From Lutispora sp. (GTDB lineage Bacteria; Bacillota; Clostridia; Lutisporales; Lutisporaceae): a stretch of DNA of 9,277 nt. The notes under the pieces were generated by a model, which ran no database searches, was not told where the DNA came from, and was given only the letters and a program-made list of their open reading frames with translations. Of the stretch, positions 1 through 6,496 are shown one piece after another. Where the stretch lies: assembly GCA_030834765.1 (NCBI GenBank), contig JAUQXG010000071.1, forward strand, positions 1 to 9,277. Direction: 5' to 3'. The position numbers and the translations under genes are program-made. Numbering within the stretch: position 1 is the stretch's first letter; every line of letters starts with the position of its first letter.

Positions 1-821
1 TCATTATCGGCTAAACGATTGTAGTCCGTTGCACTGGGTGACATGATCGCATCAACTTCACCATTTTCAAGGGCAATCATACGAGCAGAAGCTTCTGGAA
101 TCATACGGAATACAAGGCGTTCCGTATGTGGAACATCATACAAGGTACACTCCTCAAATCTTACAAGGGATACATAATCACCTGGAACAAATTTTTCAAA
201 CTTCCAAGGGCCGGTTCCTATTTTTACTGCATCTTCTTCAGGCATACTATCAAAAGCTTCCTTGGAAAGGATCGCTAAAGAATTAGCTGCAAAGACATAA
301 TTGAAATCTACATCACCACTTTTTAATTTCACCTCAAAATTTAAATCATCTACTTTAATAAGCTCTGCAATCTTTGCAATATAAGCAGCAGTTGTAGACT
401 TCTCCGCGCCACGCTCGAAAGTAAACTTTACATCATCTACATTAAGAATCGTACCATCGTGAAACTTGACACCTTCTTTGAGTTTAAATTTCCAATGATC
501 AGGCGTGATCATCTCCCAAGATTCAACCAACTCACCCTCATTCTGCATAGTAGTTAGGTTTGTGTCAGTCAACAAGTCATGGGTACAATCTTGAACCATC
601 TGGTTAGATTCGGCAGTAGTCTCCATTGGATCAATAGTAGTAAATTCATCTGCAATAGCAATAATAATTTCTTTTTTGTATTGAACTTCACCGGATGATT
701 GTTTACCTGAAGTTTCAGCTTCTGAAGATGGAGATCCTGCTTTTCCATTTGAACAGCCTGTAAATAGGCTGGCTGCCATTACCATGCAAAGTAACAGCGC
801 AATAAGTTTTGTTCTTTTCAT
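1..821 (-). CDS. Family-5 (peptide/oligopeptide-type) ABC transporter substrate-binding lipoprotein, 3' part cut off by the window
   Basis: This is the extracellular ligand-binding subunit of an ABC importer of the SBP_bac_5 (Dpp/Opp/Nik) family. The first 273 codons are visible and the gene runs off the left edge; family members are usually 500 to 600 residues, so about half is present. Residues 1-22 form a lipoprotein signal (MKRTK, hydrophobic stretch, lipobox LFTG-C23), followed by a Ser/Gly/Glu linker to about residue 45. Typical family-5 features are the region around EGVKFHDG (116-123), the DDVKFTFER stretch (129-137) and GTGPWKFEKF (202-211). The ATG at 821 follows a G-rich Shine-Dalgarno (AGGGGGGG, 6-base gap). 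A perfect -24/-12 sigma-54 promoter and two dyads precede it, so it is probably controlled by the activator gene ending at 977. Permease and ATPase genes probably follow outside the window. The substrate cannot be told from sequence; peptide, nickel or another small ligand is possible. Confidence 0.93.
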   Translation of the reverse strand, partial: MKRTKLIALLLCMVMAASLFTGCSNGKAGSPSSEAETSGKQSSGEVQYKKEIIIAIADEFTTIDPMETTAESNQMVQDCTHDLLTDTNLTTMQNEGELVESWEMITPDHWKFKLKEGVKFHDGTILNVDDVKFTFERGAEKSTTAAYIAKIAELIKVDDLNFEVKLKSGDVDFNYVFAANSLAILSKEAFDSMPEEDAVKIGTGPWKFEKFVPGDYVSLVRFEECTLYDVPHTERLVFRMIPEASARMIALENGEVDAIMSPSATDYNRLADN

Positions 822-876
822 GAATTTCCCCCCCTAAGTAATATTTATTTGGGCGTTACACCCTTATATTGTATAA

Positions 877-893
877 TAGCAAGTGTTGTGCCA
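877..893 (-). promoter_or_regulatory. Sigma-54 (-24/-12) promoter of the substrate-binding protein gene
   Basis: On the minus strand the sequence reads TGGCAC-AACAC-TTGCT, matching the sigma-54 consensus TGGCAC-N5-TTGC(T/A) at every conserved base. The GG (892-891) and GC (880-879) doublets are separated by exactly 10 bases. If the C at 879 is -12, transcription starts near 867, giving a leader of about 45 bases before the ATG at 821. The next genes upstream encode sigma-54 itself and a sigma-54 activator, which supports the call. Confidence 0.93.
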
Positions 894-902
894 CATGGAA
901 AA

Positions 903-924
903 TGCCTCAATTTTACTTGAAGCA
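903..924. promoter_or_regulatory. Second dyad between the palindrome and the sigma-54 promoter, possible second activator site
   Basis: TGCCTCAA (903-910) and TTGAAGCA (917-924) form an inverted repeat with one mismatched position per arm (TGCnTCAA-N6-TTGAnGCA). Its centre is about 40 bases, roughly four helical turns, from the centre of the 29-bp palindrome, a spacing that would place two activator dimers on one DNA face. The half-site differs from that of the palindrome beyond the TGC edge, so a shared binding protein is inference. Confidence 0.4.
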
Positions 925-939
925 TCCTCAATAAAGGCA

Positions 940-968
940 TGTTACAATGCAAAATTTGCATTGTAACA
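940..968. promoter_or_regulatory. 29-bp palindrome, probable upstream activator site
   Basis: GTTACAATGCAAA (941-953) and its exact complement TTTGCATTGTAAC (955-967) flank a single central base; one further T/A pair extends each side, giving 14-bp arms. The centre is about 87 bases upstream of the predicted sigma-54 start site, in the normal range for an enhancer bound by an NtrC-type activator with a Fis-like helix-turn-helix. It starts 9 bases after the activator's stop codon. A terminator reading is less attractive because the stem is AT-rich and no clean T-run follows on the minus strand (TGCCTTTATTG). Confidence 0.7.
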
Positions 969-976
969 AGAAAATA

Positions 977-2353
977 TTACCGTTCTCCTAATCCATACTC
1001 ATTGATTTTATTAAGAAGCCCACGTTTGCTTATGCCTAGATCGATAGCGGTTTGCTCACGTCGGCCGTTATTCTTATGAAGTGTAGCTTTGATGGCTCGT
1101 TTTTCAATGTTTTTCATATCTGTGCCGGCCAGATACTTATCTATTGACTGCATGGACGATGTTTCATTATCCATCGTATCACGATGCATACCAATCTCTT
1201 CTGGAAAATCTTTTGCATCAATTATGCCAGATGAACTGATGATTGCTGCATATTCAAGAATGTTAGCCAATTGACGTATATTACCAGGATATTCACAGTT
1301 CAAAAGCAGTTCTGTAGCCGATGCTGTAAGTCCTTTTATAGGTTTATTCAAATCTTTTGACAGCTGATTAAGAAAATGCTTACACAAAGACGGAATGTCA
1401 CTAAGCCGATCCCGTAGAGGCGGCATTTTGATCTCCATGACATTGATCCTATAATACAGATCTTGGCGAAAATCGCCTCTGTCAATCATTTTTTTAAGAT
1501 CCCTGTTGGTTGCCGCGATGATACGCACATCAGTGTGGTACATATCGGAGCTTCCAAGAGGTGTAAATTCCTTGCTTTGCAGCACACGAAGCAGCTTACT
1601 TTGCAATCCAATCGGCATATCTCCAATCTCATCAAGGAATATTGTTCCTTTATCAGCAAGCTCAAACTTACCTTTGCGGTCATTCATTGCACCTGTAAAC
1701 GCACCACGCTTGTATCCAAACAACTCTAGTTCAAGTAAGTTTTCTGGGATAGCAGCGCAATTAACAATGATATAACGCTCGTTTTTACGCTTGCCGGCTT
1801 CGTGTATCGCTTTTGCCACAAGCTCCTTGCCTGTACCGCTTTCACCTGTTACCAACACATTGGTATCAATATCCTTTAATCTGTCAATCAGCATATAGAC
1901 ATGCTGCATAGGCTCACTTTCGCCTATGATTTCATCATAATACCGTTTATTGCGAAGCTCATTGGATAAAAAGCTAACCTGTTCGTTCAATTTATAAAAT
2001 TGGACTGCCTGTTTTATATAGATCATCAACTCATCAATATCCAGTGGCTTAGTCAGATAAGTAAAGGCACCATTCTTCATCGCTTCAACAGATGAACCAA
2101 TGCTCCCATATGCGGTCATCATAATAATGACAATACTAGGATCTAACTCTTTGATTTTTTTCAGAACGCTTAGTCCGTTGTCAGCGCCGATTTTAAGATC
2201 CAACAGTGCCACAGCAAAGCTCTGCTTTTCTATCAAATCTATGGCGGGCTGAGCACTGTTGAATGTTCTGACCCGATAGTCGTTTTTCAATGCAAGGCTC
2301 AATGATGCGCAGATGCTTGGTTCATCATCAATAATTAAAACATATGGTTTCAT
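977..2353 (-). CDS. Sigma-54-dependent response regulator (NtrC/AtoC type)
   Basis: The 458-residue protein is a two-component response regulator that activates sigma-54 RNA polymerase. The receiver domain (about 1-120) has the acidic pair D9/D10, phosphoacceptor D52, T80 and K102. The AAA+ domain (about 140-370) has Walker A GESGTGKE (170-177), the sigma-54-contacting loop GAFTGA (217-222), Walker B with DE at 241-242, candidate arginine fingers R296/R302 in DFRQDLYYR, and sensor II GNIRQL (357-362). A Fis-type helix-turn-helix ends the protein (about 414-455, with IDLGISKRGLLNKINEYGL). All residues needed for ATPase and sigma-54 contact are present. The ATG overlaps the kinase stop by ATGA and has GAGGAGG 10 bases upstream. 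It is presumably phosphorylated by the kinase encoded just before it and probably acts on the sigma-54 promoter found just after its stop codon. Confidence 0.96.
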   Translation of the reverse strand: MKPYVLIIDDEPSICASLSLALKNDYRVRTFNSAQPAIDLIEKQSFAVALLDLKIGADNGLSVLKKIKELDPSIVIIMMTAYGSIGSSVEAMKNGAFTYLTKPLDIDELMIYIKQAVQFYKLNEQVSFLSNELRNKRYYDEIIGESEPMQHVYMLIDRLKDIDTNVLVTGESGTGKELVAKAIHEAGKRKNERYIIVNCAAIPENLLELELFGYKRGAFTGAMNDRKGKFELADKGTIFLDEIGDMPIGLQSKLLRVLQSKEFTPLGSSDMYHTDVRIIAATNRDLKKMIDRGDFRQDLYYRINVMEIKMPPLRDRLSDIPSLCKHFLNQLSKDLNKPIKGLTASATELLLNCEYPGNIRQLANILEYAAIISSSGIIDAKDFPEEIGMHRDTMDNETSSMQSIDKYLAGTDMKNIEKRAIKATLHKNNGRREQTAIDLGISKRGLLNKINEYGLGER

Positions 2354-4347
2354 TCTGTCATATCCTCCTCAAATACCATGCGAATGGTTGTAAATTCATT
2401 TTTATCACTTTCGAACTCAAGCTTACCGGCATTCTCATATACAAATTGTCTGGTAAGAGCCAGTCCCATACCTAATCCCGTTGCCTTTGTAGTAAAGAAT
2501 GGTTCCATGCATTTTTCAAGCTCATTTTCAGTCATACCGCAGCCTTCATCGTATACTTCGATGCATATCTGGCTGTTGCGCCTATAGCCGGATACACGTA
2601 TAATCAATCCCTTAGGAGCACTAACCTCATTACCAGAGAGTTTTTCCTCCACTGATTGAATACTGTTCATAATAAGGTTGATCAATGCTTGTCTGATCTG
2701 ATCTCTGTTGACATAAATATATTCCTGTACTGATGCACTAACCTGAAATCTGATCCTTTGATCCTTTGCAGAAATATGAGCAAAGTAGACGGAGTCATTA
2801 ACCAGCTCGTTGACCAAAACACGTTCTTTCTCACTTCTCGTTGGACGGGCATAGTTGATCAGCAATTCAATCAGACGATTGATGCGCTGCACTTCCTGTG
2901 GCACGTGGTGAGCAAACAACTCCTGAAAGTCGGCATCATTGCCTTGTTTTTGGATCAATGATGCGAATGTAGTGATGGACATAAGGGGATTTTTAATTTC
3001 ATGGGCCATGCCTGCTATGACACGGTTGAGTGATTTGCTTTTTCTCAATTCGAACCTTTCTTGCTTTTCCTCCTCTTCTCTTGTAATATCTTCTACCATC
3101 AGTACCTTATCATTTTCTATATTAATGCTATGACACTGGTAACGAAATATCTGATTGTTTGTCACAGTTTTGTTAAACTTTATAACTAATGGTCTTTCCA
3201 TTGTTGTAATATTTCGAGCCGTTATATATTCCCACAGCTCGCCTAATACATTTAGATCACGTATATTGCAGGTTTTCTGTGTATCTTCATTCTCCTCGAT
3301 TCCTGCCATGGCACGCATTATTGAATTCATCATCAACACGAATCCATCTGCTTTCAATAACATAATACCACCAGGCGAGTACTCAATCAGGCGATCACGT
3401 AACACGCTCTCATCTTCAAGCTGTTGCACTCTGCTGCGAATTTCTCTTGTTTTCTCTGTGACAGTCTTCTTCAGCCGATAGTTCATATAACCGATATTAC
3501 AAATAACAACAAATGCTACACCTACGAAAATAGTAATGTAGAAAAGCATTTTCTTGCTCAATGCCTGTGCAGCTTCTAATTCAATATTGGCTATCCATTT
3601 ATCAAGTAATTTCTCATATGTTCCACTTGCACGCAGTTGGCTAATGCTCCGATTGATATAGTTGTAAAGCACACGGTCGTTCTTGCGTGTTAATATTGAA
3701 TAATTTACCGATCCAATATAGTTATGTGCGATAGTATAGGAGTCATTTCCGCCCGCACGTTCCAGTAGATAGAGCATACTCTCCTTTACACCAATAACAG
3801 CATCAACATTCTTTTCACTGAGGGCATTGTAAAGTTGGGTCTGATTGCCCATAATTACTGTACCCATGACGTTCAGATTTGATAGCTGAGATAAATTAAG
3901 TGTGCCTAGCTGGAAAGCAGCAATATATCTGCGTGGATCGAGTTCAGGATGGAGAACACGCCAGATAACTTCATTGTCCACAAGCAGACATAGAGAAGCA
4001 GACGATATATCATTCGTTGCCTGTAACGCAGAGCTTGTGATATTATTTGATAATGTGCCAAGGACAGCATCAACCGCACCATTTTCCAGCGCTCTGATAA
4101 CTTCACTGGTCTCATTGAATACAATGTACTCAATAATCAGATTTTCATTGGCAGCAATCTCATTCATTATATCAATATGGAGACCCATAAGGTTTCCGTT
4201 TTCATCGAGAAACTGGAAGGGAGGCAAATTGCAATTCACTGCAACCTTTATGCTCGTCCTTGTTGATTGTGCAGTTATCGTTGAAGGTACTGCGATGAAA
4301 AGTATGATCAGCAGTAAGGATACCGCTTCTTTTATGACCTTTCTCAT
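2350..4347 (-). CDS. Membrane histidine kinase with an extracellular family-3 solute-binding sensor domain
   Basis: The 665-residue sensor kinase starts with a signal sequence (1-26). An SBP_bac_3-type domain (about 32-255) follows, opening IKVAVNCNLPPFQFLDENG and ending GTYEKLLDKW; this fold normally binds amino acids or similar small ligands. One membrane segment follows (about 267-288), then a coiled-coil-like linker (292-318), a PAS-like domain (about 318-420), a HisKA domain with phosphoacceptor H449 in MAHEIKNP, and a HATPase with N-box NLIMN (557-561), G1 DEGCGM (600-605), F-box PFFTTK (616-621) and G2 GLGMGL (624-629). All catalytic motifs look intact. The ATG overlaps the rpoN stop (ATATGA) and has AAGGAGG 5 bases upstream, so translation of sigma-54, kinase and regulator is probably coupled. 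It should respond to an extracellular ligand and phosphorylate the sigma-54 activator; the ligand is unknown. Confidence 0.95.
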   Translation of the reverse strand: MRKVIKEAVSLLLIILFIAVPSTITAQSTRTSIKVAVNCNLPPFQFLDENGNLMGLHIDIMNEIAANENLIIEYIVFNETSEVIRALENGAVDAVLGTLSNNITSSALQATNDISSASLCLLVDNEVIWRVLHPELDPRRYIAAFQLGTLNLSQLSNLNVMGTVIMGNQTQLYNALSEKNVDAVIGVKESMLYLLERAGGNDSYTIAHNYIGSVNYSILTRKNDRVLYNYINRSISQLRASGTYEKLLDKWIANIELEAAQALSKKMLFYITIFVGVAFVVICNIGYMNYRLKKTVTEKTREIRSRVQQLEDESVLRDRLIEYSPGGIMLLKADGFVLMMNSIMRAMAGIEENEDTQKTCNIRDLNVLGELWEYITARNITTMERPLVIKFNKTVTNNQIFRYQCHSINIENDKVLMVEDITREEEEKQERFELRKSKSLNRVIAGMAHEIKNPLMSITTFASLIQKQGNDADFQELFAHHVPQEVQRINRLIELLINYARPTRSEKERVLVNELVNDSVYFAHISAKDQRIRFQVSASVQEYIYVNRDQIRQALINLIMNSIQSVEEKLSGNEVSAPKGLIIRVSGYRRNSQICIEVYDEGCGMTENELEKCMEPFFTTKATGLGMGLALTRQFVYENAGKLEFESDKNEFTTIRMVFEEDMTE

Positions 4348-5600
4348 ATAGTCCTCCTTTTCATGTCAAGCTGCTCATTACTGCTTTTTAGATAAATGTT
4401 ACGATATTTGTTGACTGTTCGTCTGGAGATATGAATACCTTCCCTGCACAACATCTCTGCAATTCTGATATCGCTTAGGGTTTCACTATCTGGAATGGAT
4501 TCAAGTATCATTTTTATTCGATATACAATTTCATCCCGAGAACACTCCGTGCTTCCACCTGAAGTAAATAATGATCTGAGTGGGAATACACGACCTTGGA
4601 ATTCCACATATTTATTACCAATAGTGCGACTAACCGTAGATAAGCTTAGATTCATTTCCCGGGCAAGTGAGGTCAGTGTCATTGGCCGCAAGACCGAATT
4701 CAACCCCGTTAGAAGATATTCAGACTGGCGGCTTACAGCTTGCTGTGAAAGTCGAAGTAAGGTATTTGCACGTTCACGCAGCGCATATATAAAGCTTCTT
4801 GCATAAAGCAGATTATCCTGTACATATTTCCTGTTTTCTTGGTTTTCAGTTTTGAGATATTCCATGTACTGAGAATTAAGGGATGGAATTGCTGGTTGGT
4901 TGACTAGTAAAACCACAAGCTTGTCCTGATCATCCGTTTCGATTCGAATATCTGGCATGATATAGTTGGTAGTATCATAATCATATTGGAGACCGGGTCG
5001 CGGTTGTAGAGAACGGATTAGTCGACTGGCTTGGGCCATCTCTTCCTTGGTATAGTCGTCAAGGCTTAACACACCCATAGCAAATTCTTCAAGGTGATCC
5101 ATAACAATTTTTAAGGCAAGTTGACAAGGAGTTGCTTGTGCTTCAAGCTGTATGCGCAGACATTCTCTCAGTGATCGTGCTCCTACGCCATACGGTTCAA
5201 GGGACTGTACAACGAATAACGCCTCTTGAAAGCGAGCTGGCGATGTGCGCACTACTCGAATCATTTCTTCCATGTTATCGCGCAAATAGCCATTTTTGTC
5301 AAGGCTGTTAATGATAAAACTACCAATTCTCAGAAGCTCTTGATCCTGTTGGCTAAGGCGCAGCTGCAGCTTTAGGTGCTCTGTAAGGGATGTTCTATAG
5401 GGGGTTGCAATCTTATCAATATCAAAATGTTCAGCACGTGAGGAATATGGGACAAAATCAACCAGCGGATTAGAAACGATAAAAGCATCAACCGTTTCTT
5501 GCAATGCTTCTGCATTTTGCGCAAGAATATTTACGGATTGAACCACCATAGCAAAAGGTACAACTTCAATTTTAGGTGCTACCTGTAGTTCTATGCGCAT
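4344..5600 (-). CDS. rpoN: RNA polymerase sigma-54 factor
   Basis: The protein is sigma-54 (RpoN/SigL), which directs RNA polymerase to -24/-12 promoters and needs an AAA+ activator. I choose the ATG at 5600 (418 residues, MRIELQVAPKIEVVPF), because TAAGGAG lies 9 bases upstream and the product begins as RpoN proteins usually do. An in-frame ATG 21 codons earlier (5663) has no ribosome binding site. Numbered from 5600, region I is about 1-50, the core-binding domain about 65-270, a helix-turn-helix lies around 308-328 (LTSLAREMNLSLSTVSRTIG), and the RpoN box is SRRTVNKYR (392-400; classic ARRTVAKYR). It is at the short end for the family, consistent with a reduced acidic region II. The gene is the first of three overlapping genes with a sensor kinase and an activator, which is unusual for rpoN and suggests a dedicated sigma-54. 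No convincing sigma-54 promoter precedes it. Confidence 0.95.
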   Translation of the reverse strand: MRIELQVAPKIEVVPFAMVVQSVNILAQNAEALQETVDAFIVSNPLVDFVPYSSRAEHFDIDKIATPYRTSLTEHLKLQLRLSQQDQELLRIGSFIINSLDKNGYLRDNMEEMIRVVRTSPARFQEALFVVQSLEPYGVGARSLRECLRIQLEAQATPCQLALKIVMDHLEEFAMGVLSLDDYTKEEMAQASRLIRSLQPRPGLQYDYDTTNYIMPDIRIETDDQDKLVVLLVNQPAIPSLNSQYMEYLKTENQENRKYVQDNLLYARSFIYALRERANTLLRLSQQAVSRQSEYLLTGLNSVLRPMTLTSLAREMNLSLSTVSRTIGNKYVEFQGRVFPLRSLFTSGGSTECSRDEIVYRIKMILESIPDSETLSDIRIAEMLCREGIHISRRTVNKYRNIYLKSSNEQLDMKRRTI

Positions 5601-5766
5601 CGTGTTCAGCTCCTTACTATATGTCATTTGGTCATTACATAACAGACCGCATCTATAAAACATATTCTTAATGATCGTCTCAATCTACAAAATTTAATTA
5701 CATCTTATCACACTTAAATTGAATTGAATATATTTTCTGACTTCTTTCGACTATTTTTACAGAAAA

Positions 5767-5799
5767 TCTGCTCATAAAAATCAAGCATTTTTCAGCAGA
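5767..5799. repeat. Imperfect inverted repeat in the rpoN leader region
   Basis: TCTGCT (5767-5772) pairs with AGCAGA (5794-5799), and inside it AAAAAT (5776-5781) pairs with ATTTTT (5787-5792), leaving a 5-base loop and an unequal bulge. It lies about 170 bases upstream of the rpoN start. It could be an operator or an RNA hairpin in a long leader; no T-run makes it a clear terminator. Confidence 0.4.
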
Positions 5800-5881
5800 C
5801 TTTCAAAGCTCTTATTTAGTTAGTTTTTACATAGAAAATAAGCCATTTCAGACCAACTACTCCCTTTTCCTCAAATAAAAT

Positions 5882-5925
5882 AAGTGTAAATATCTCACTC
5901 ATTTTTGAGTATTGTACTTACACTT
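5882..5925. terminator. 44-bp symmetric two-level dyad, possible terminator or operator
   Basis: Outer arms AAGTGTAA (5882-5889) and TTACACTT (5918-5925) and inner arms ACTCA (5897-5901) and TGAGT (5906-5910) are exactly symmetric, with 7 unpaired bases on each side between the two levels. On the minus strand it lies about 70 bases after the Spo0E-like stop codon and is followed by the T-rich ATTTTATTTG, so a terminator for that gene is possible. The exact symmetry would also suit a protein-binding site in front of rpoN. Confidence 0.4.
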
Positions 5926-5992
5926 TTATAGTATCAAATTTATCTGCTAATTTGAAATTCAACCATTTGTTCATATATAATATTTTCTCTTA

Positions 5993-6184
5993 CTATTTTG
6001 TATTCATTTTATCTTCCAACATTTTTTTATATTGGACGATTAATAGATTAAGTTTCTGGCTAAAAGAAATTACATCTGTGTCTAATAGATTCCATTCCTT
6101 TTGTTCAATAAGTTCATTAAGTTTTCCTCGTAGTTCCGTGATATCTTTCATAAGCTCTTTTATTTCCTTTTCCGCTTCTATCAA
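5993..6184 (-). CDS. Spo0E-like sporulation regulatory protein (aspartyl-phosphate phosphatase family)
   Basis: The 63-residue protein has the size and two-helix pattern of the Spo0E family, whose members remove the phosphate from Spo0A-P and so delay sporulation. An amphipathic helix (1-30) with the LNELIEQ stretch is followed by the signature SQKLNLLIVQY (42-52), which aligns with the family motif SQELD-x-LI-x2-Y. The key Asp of the motif is Asn46 here, so phosphatase activity may be weakened or altered. The start is a TTG at 6184, chosen because AGGAGG sits 6 bases upstream and there is no ATG nearby. It stands alone between the terminator after tRNA-Arg and the dyads before rpoN. A TATAAT box (6242-6237) lies upstream, without a well-spaced -35. 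No partner kinase is adjacent. Confidence 0.85.
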   Translation of the reverse strand: MIEAEKEIKELMKDITELRGKLNELIEQKEWNLLDTDVISFSQKLNLLIVQYKKMLEDKMNTK

Positions 6185-6260
6185 ACGAATCCTCCTCTAC
6201 ATATATATCATCTATATTTTTATTATTTGCTAATATATTATAAATAAACCACATTTATTC

Positions 6261-6289
6261 AAAAAATAAAAAAACATCATAAATGATGC
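6261..6289 (-). terminator. Intrinsic terminator after tRNA-Arg
   Basis: On the minus strand a short hairpin, CATCA-TTTA-TGATG (6288-6275), is followed at once by seven T residues and then ATTTTTT (to 6261). It begins 7 bases after the tRNA CCA end. The stem is short and AT-rich, but the T-run is strong. Confidence 0.75.
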
Positions 6290-6295
6290 TATTTG

Positions 6296-6372
6296 TGGTG
6301 CGCCCGACATGATTCGAACATGCGACTCCTTGATTCGTAGTCAAGTACTCTATCCAACTGAGCTACGGGCGC
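6296..6372 (-). tRNA. tRNA-Arg (anticodon ACG), CCA encoded
   Basis: The minus strand folds as a complete cloverleaf. The acceptor stem is GCGCCCG/CGGGCGC, the D-arm GCTC/GAGT encloses AGTTGGATA, the anticodon stem CTTGA/TCAAG encloses CTACGAA, and the T-loop is TTCGAAT. The anticodon ACG is at 6338-6336; A34 is normally deaminated to inosine so that the tRNA reads CGU, CGC and CGA. Discriminator A is at 6299 and the CCA end is encoded at 6298-6296. It has its own promoter and terminator. Confidence 0.97.
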
Positions 6373-6422
6373 ATACTTATTTGGTTATTGCTTGAGATAA
6401 ATTCTATCTCATTAACATATAG

Positions 6423-6451
6423 ATTATATTACATGAGGCATCCACTGTCAA
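6423..6451 (-). promoter_or_regulatory. Consensus sigma-A promoter of tRNA-Arg
   Basis: The minus strand shows a perfect -35 TTGACA (6451-6446), a 17-base spacer and a perfect -10 TATAAT (6428-6423). Transcription should start near 6416, giving a leader of about 44 bases removed during tRNA processing. A full consensus promoter suits a stable-RNA gene. Confidence 0.92.
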
Positions 6452-6496
6452 TGGAATTTAAACCCCACTTACTTCACTTTATCTTAAATGGAATTT

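Larger units (their letters stand above)
5601..5992. other. AT-rich gap upstream of rpoN containing dyads, no gene seen
   Basis: The 392 bases hold no convincing gene on either strand. They contain three inverted repeats, two of them listed separately; the third is a 7-bp perfect hairpin with arms at 5934-5940 and 5949-5955 (TCAAATT/AATTTGA) just after the Spo0E-like gene. A weak candidate rpoN promoter is an extended -10 on the minus strand, TGT-GATAAG (5712-5704), without a recognisable -35. The composition is markedly richer in A/T than rpoN itself. Confidence 0.5.

Noticed and set aside
940..968. Palindrome as the terminator of the activator gene
   Set aside because: The stem is AT-rich and is not followed by a T-run on the minus strand, while its distance from the sigma-54 promoter fits an enhancer. 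A dual role is not excluded.
3902..4351. 149-codon plus-strand reading frame opposite the kinase gene
   Set aside because: It is a shadow of the strongly supported kinase frame with no ribosome binding site or recognisable protein features; the same holds for the other plus-strand frames.
5841..5855. Sigma-54-like TTGG...GGCT motif upstream of rpoN
   Set aside because: The GG and GC doublets are 9 rather than 10 bases apart and the other consensus positions are poor, so autoregulation by sigma-54 is not supported.
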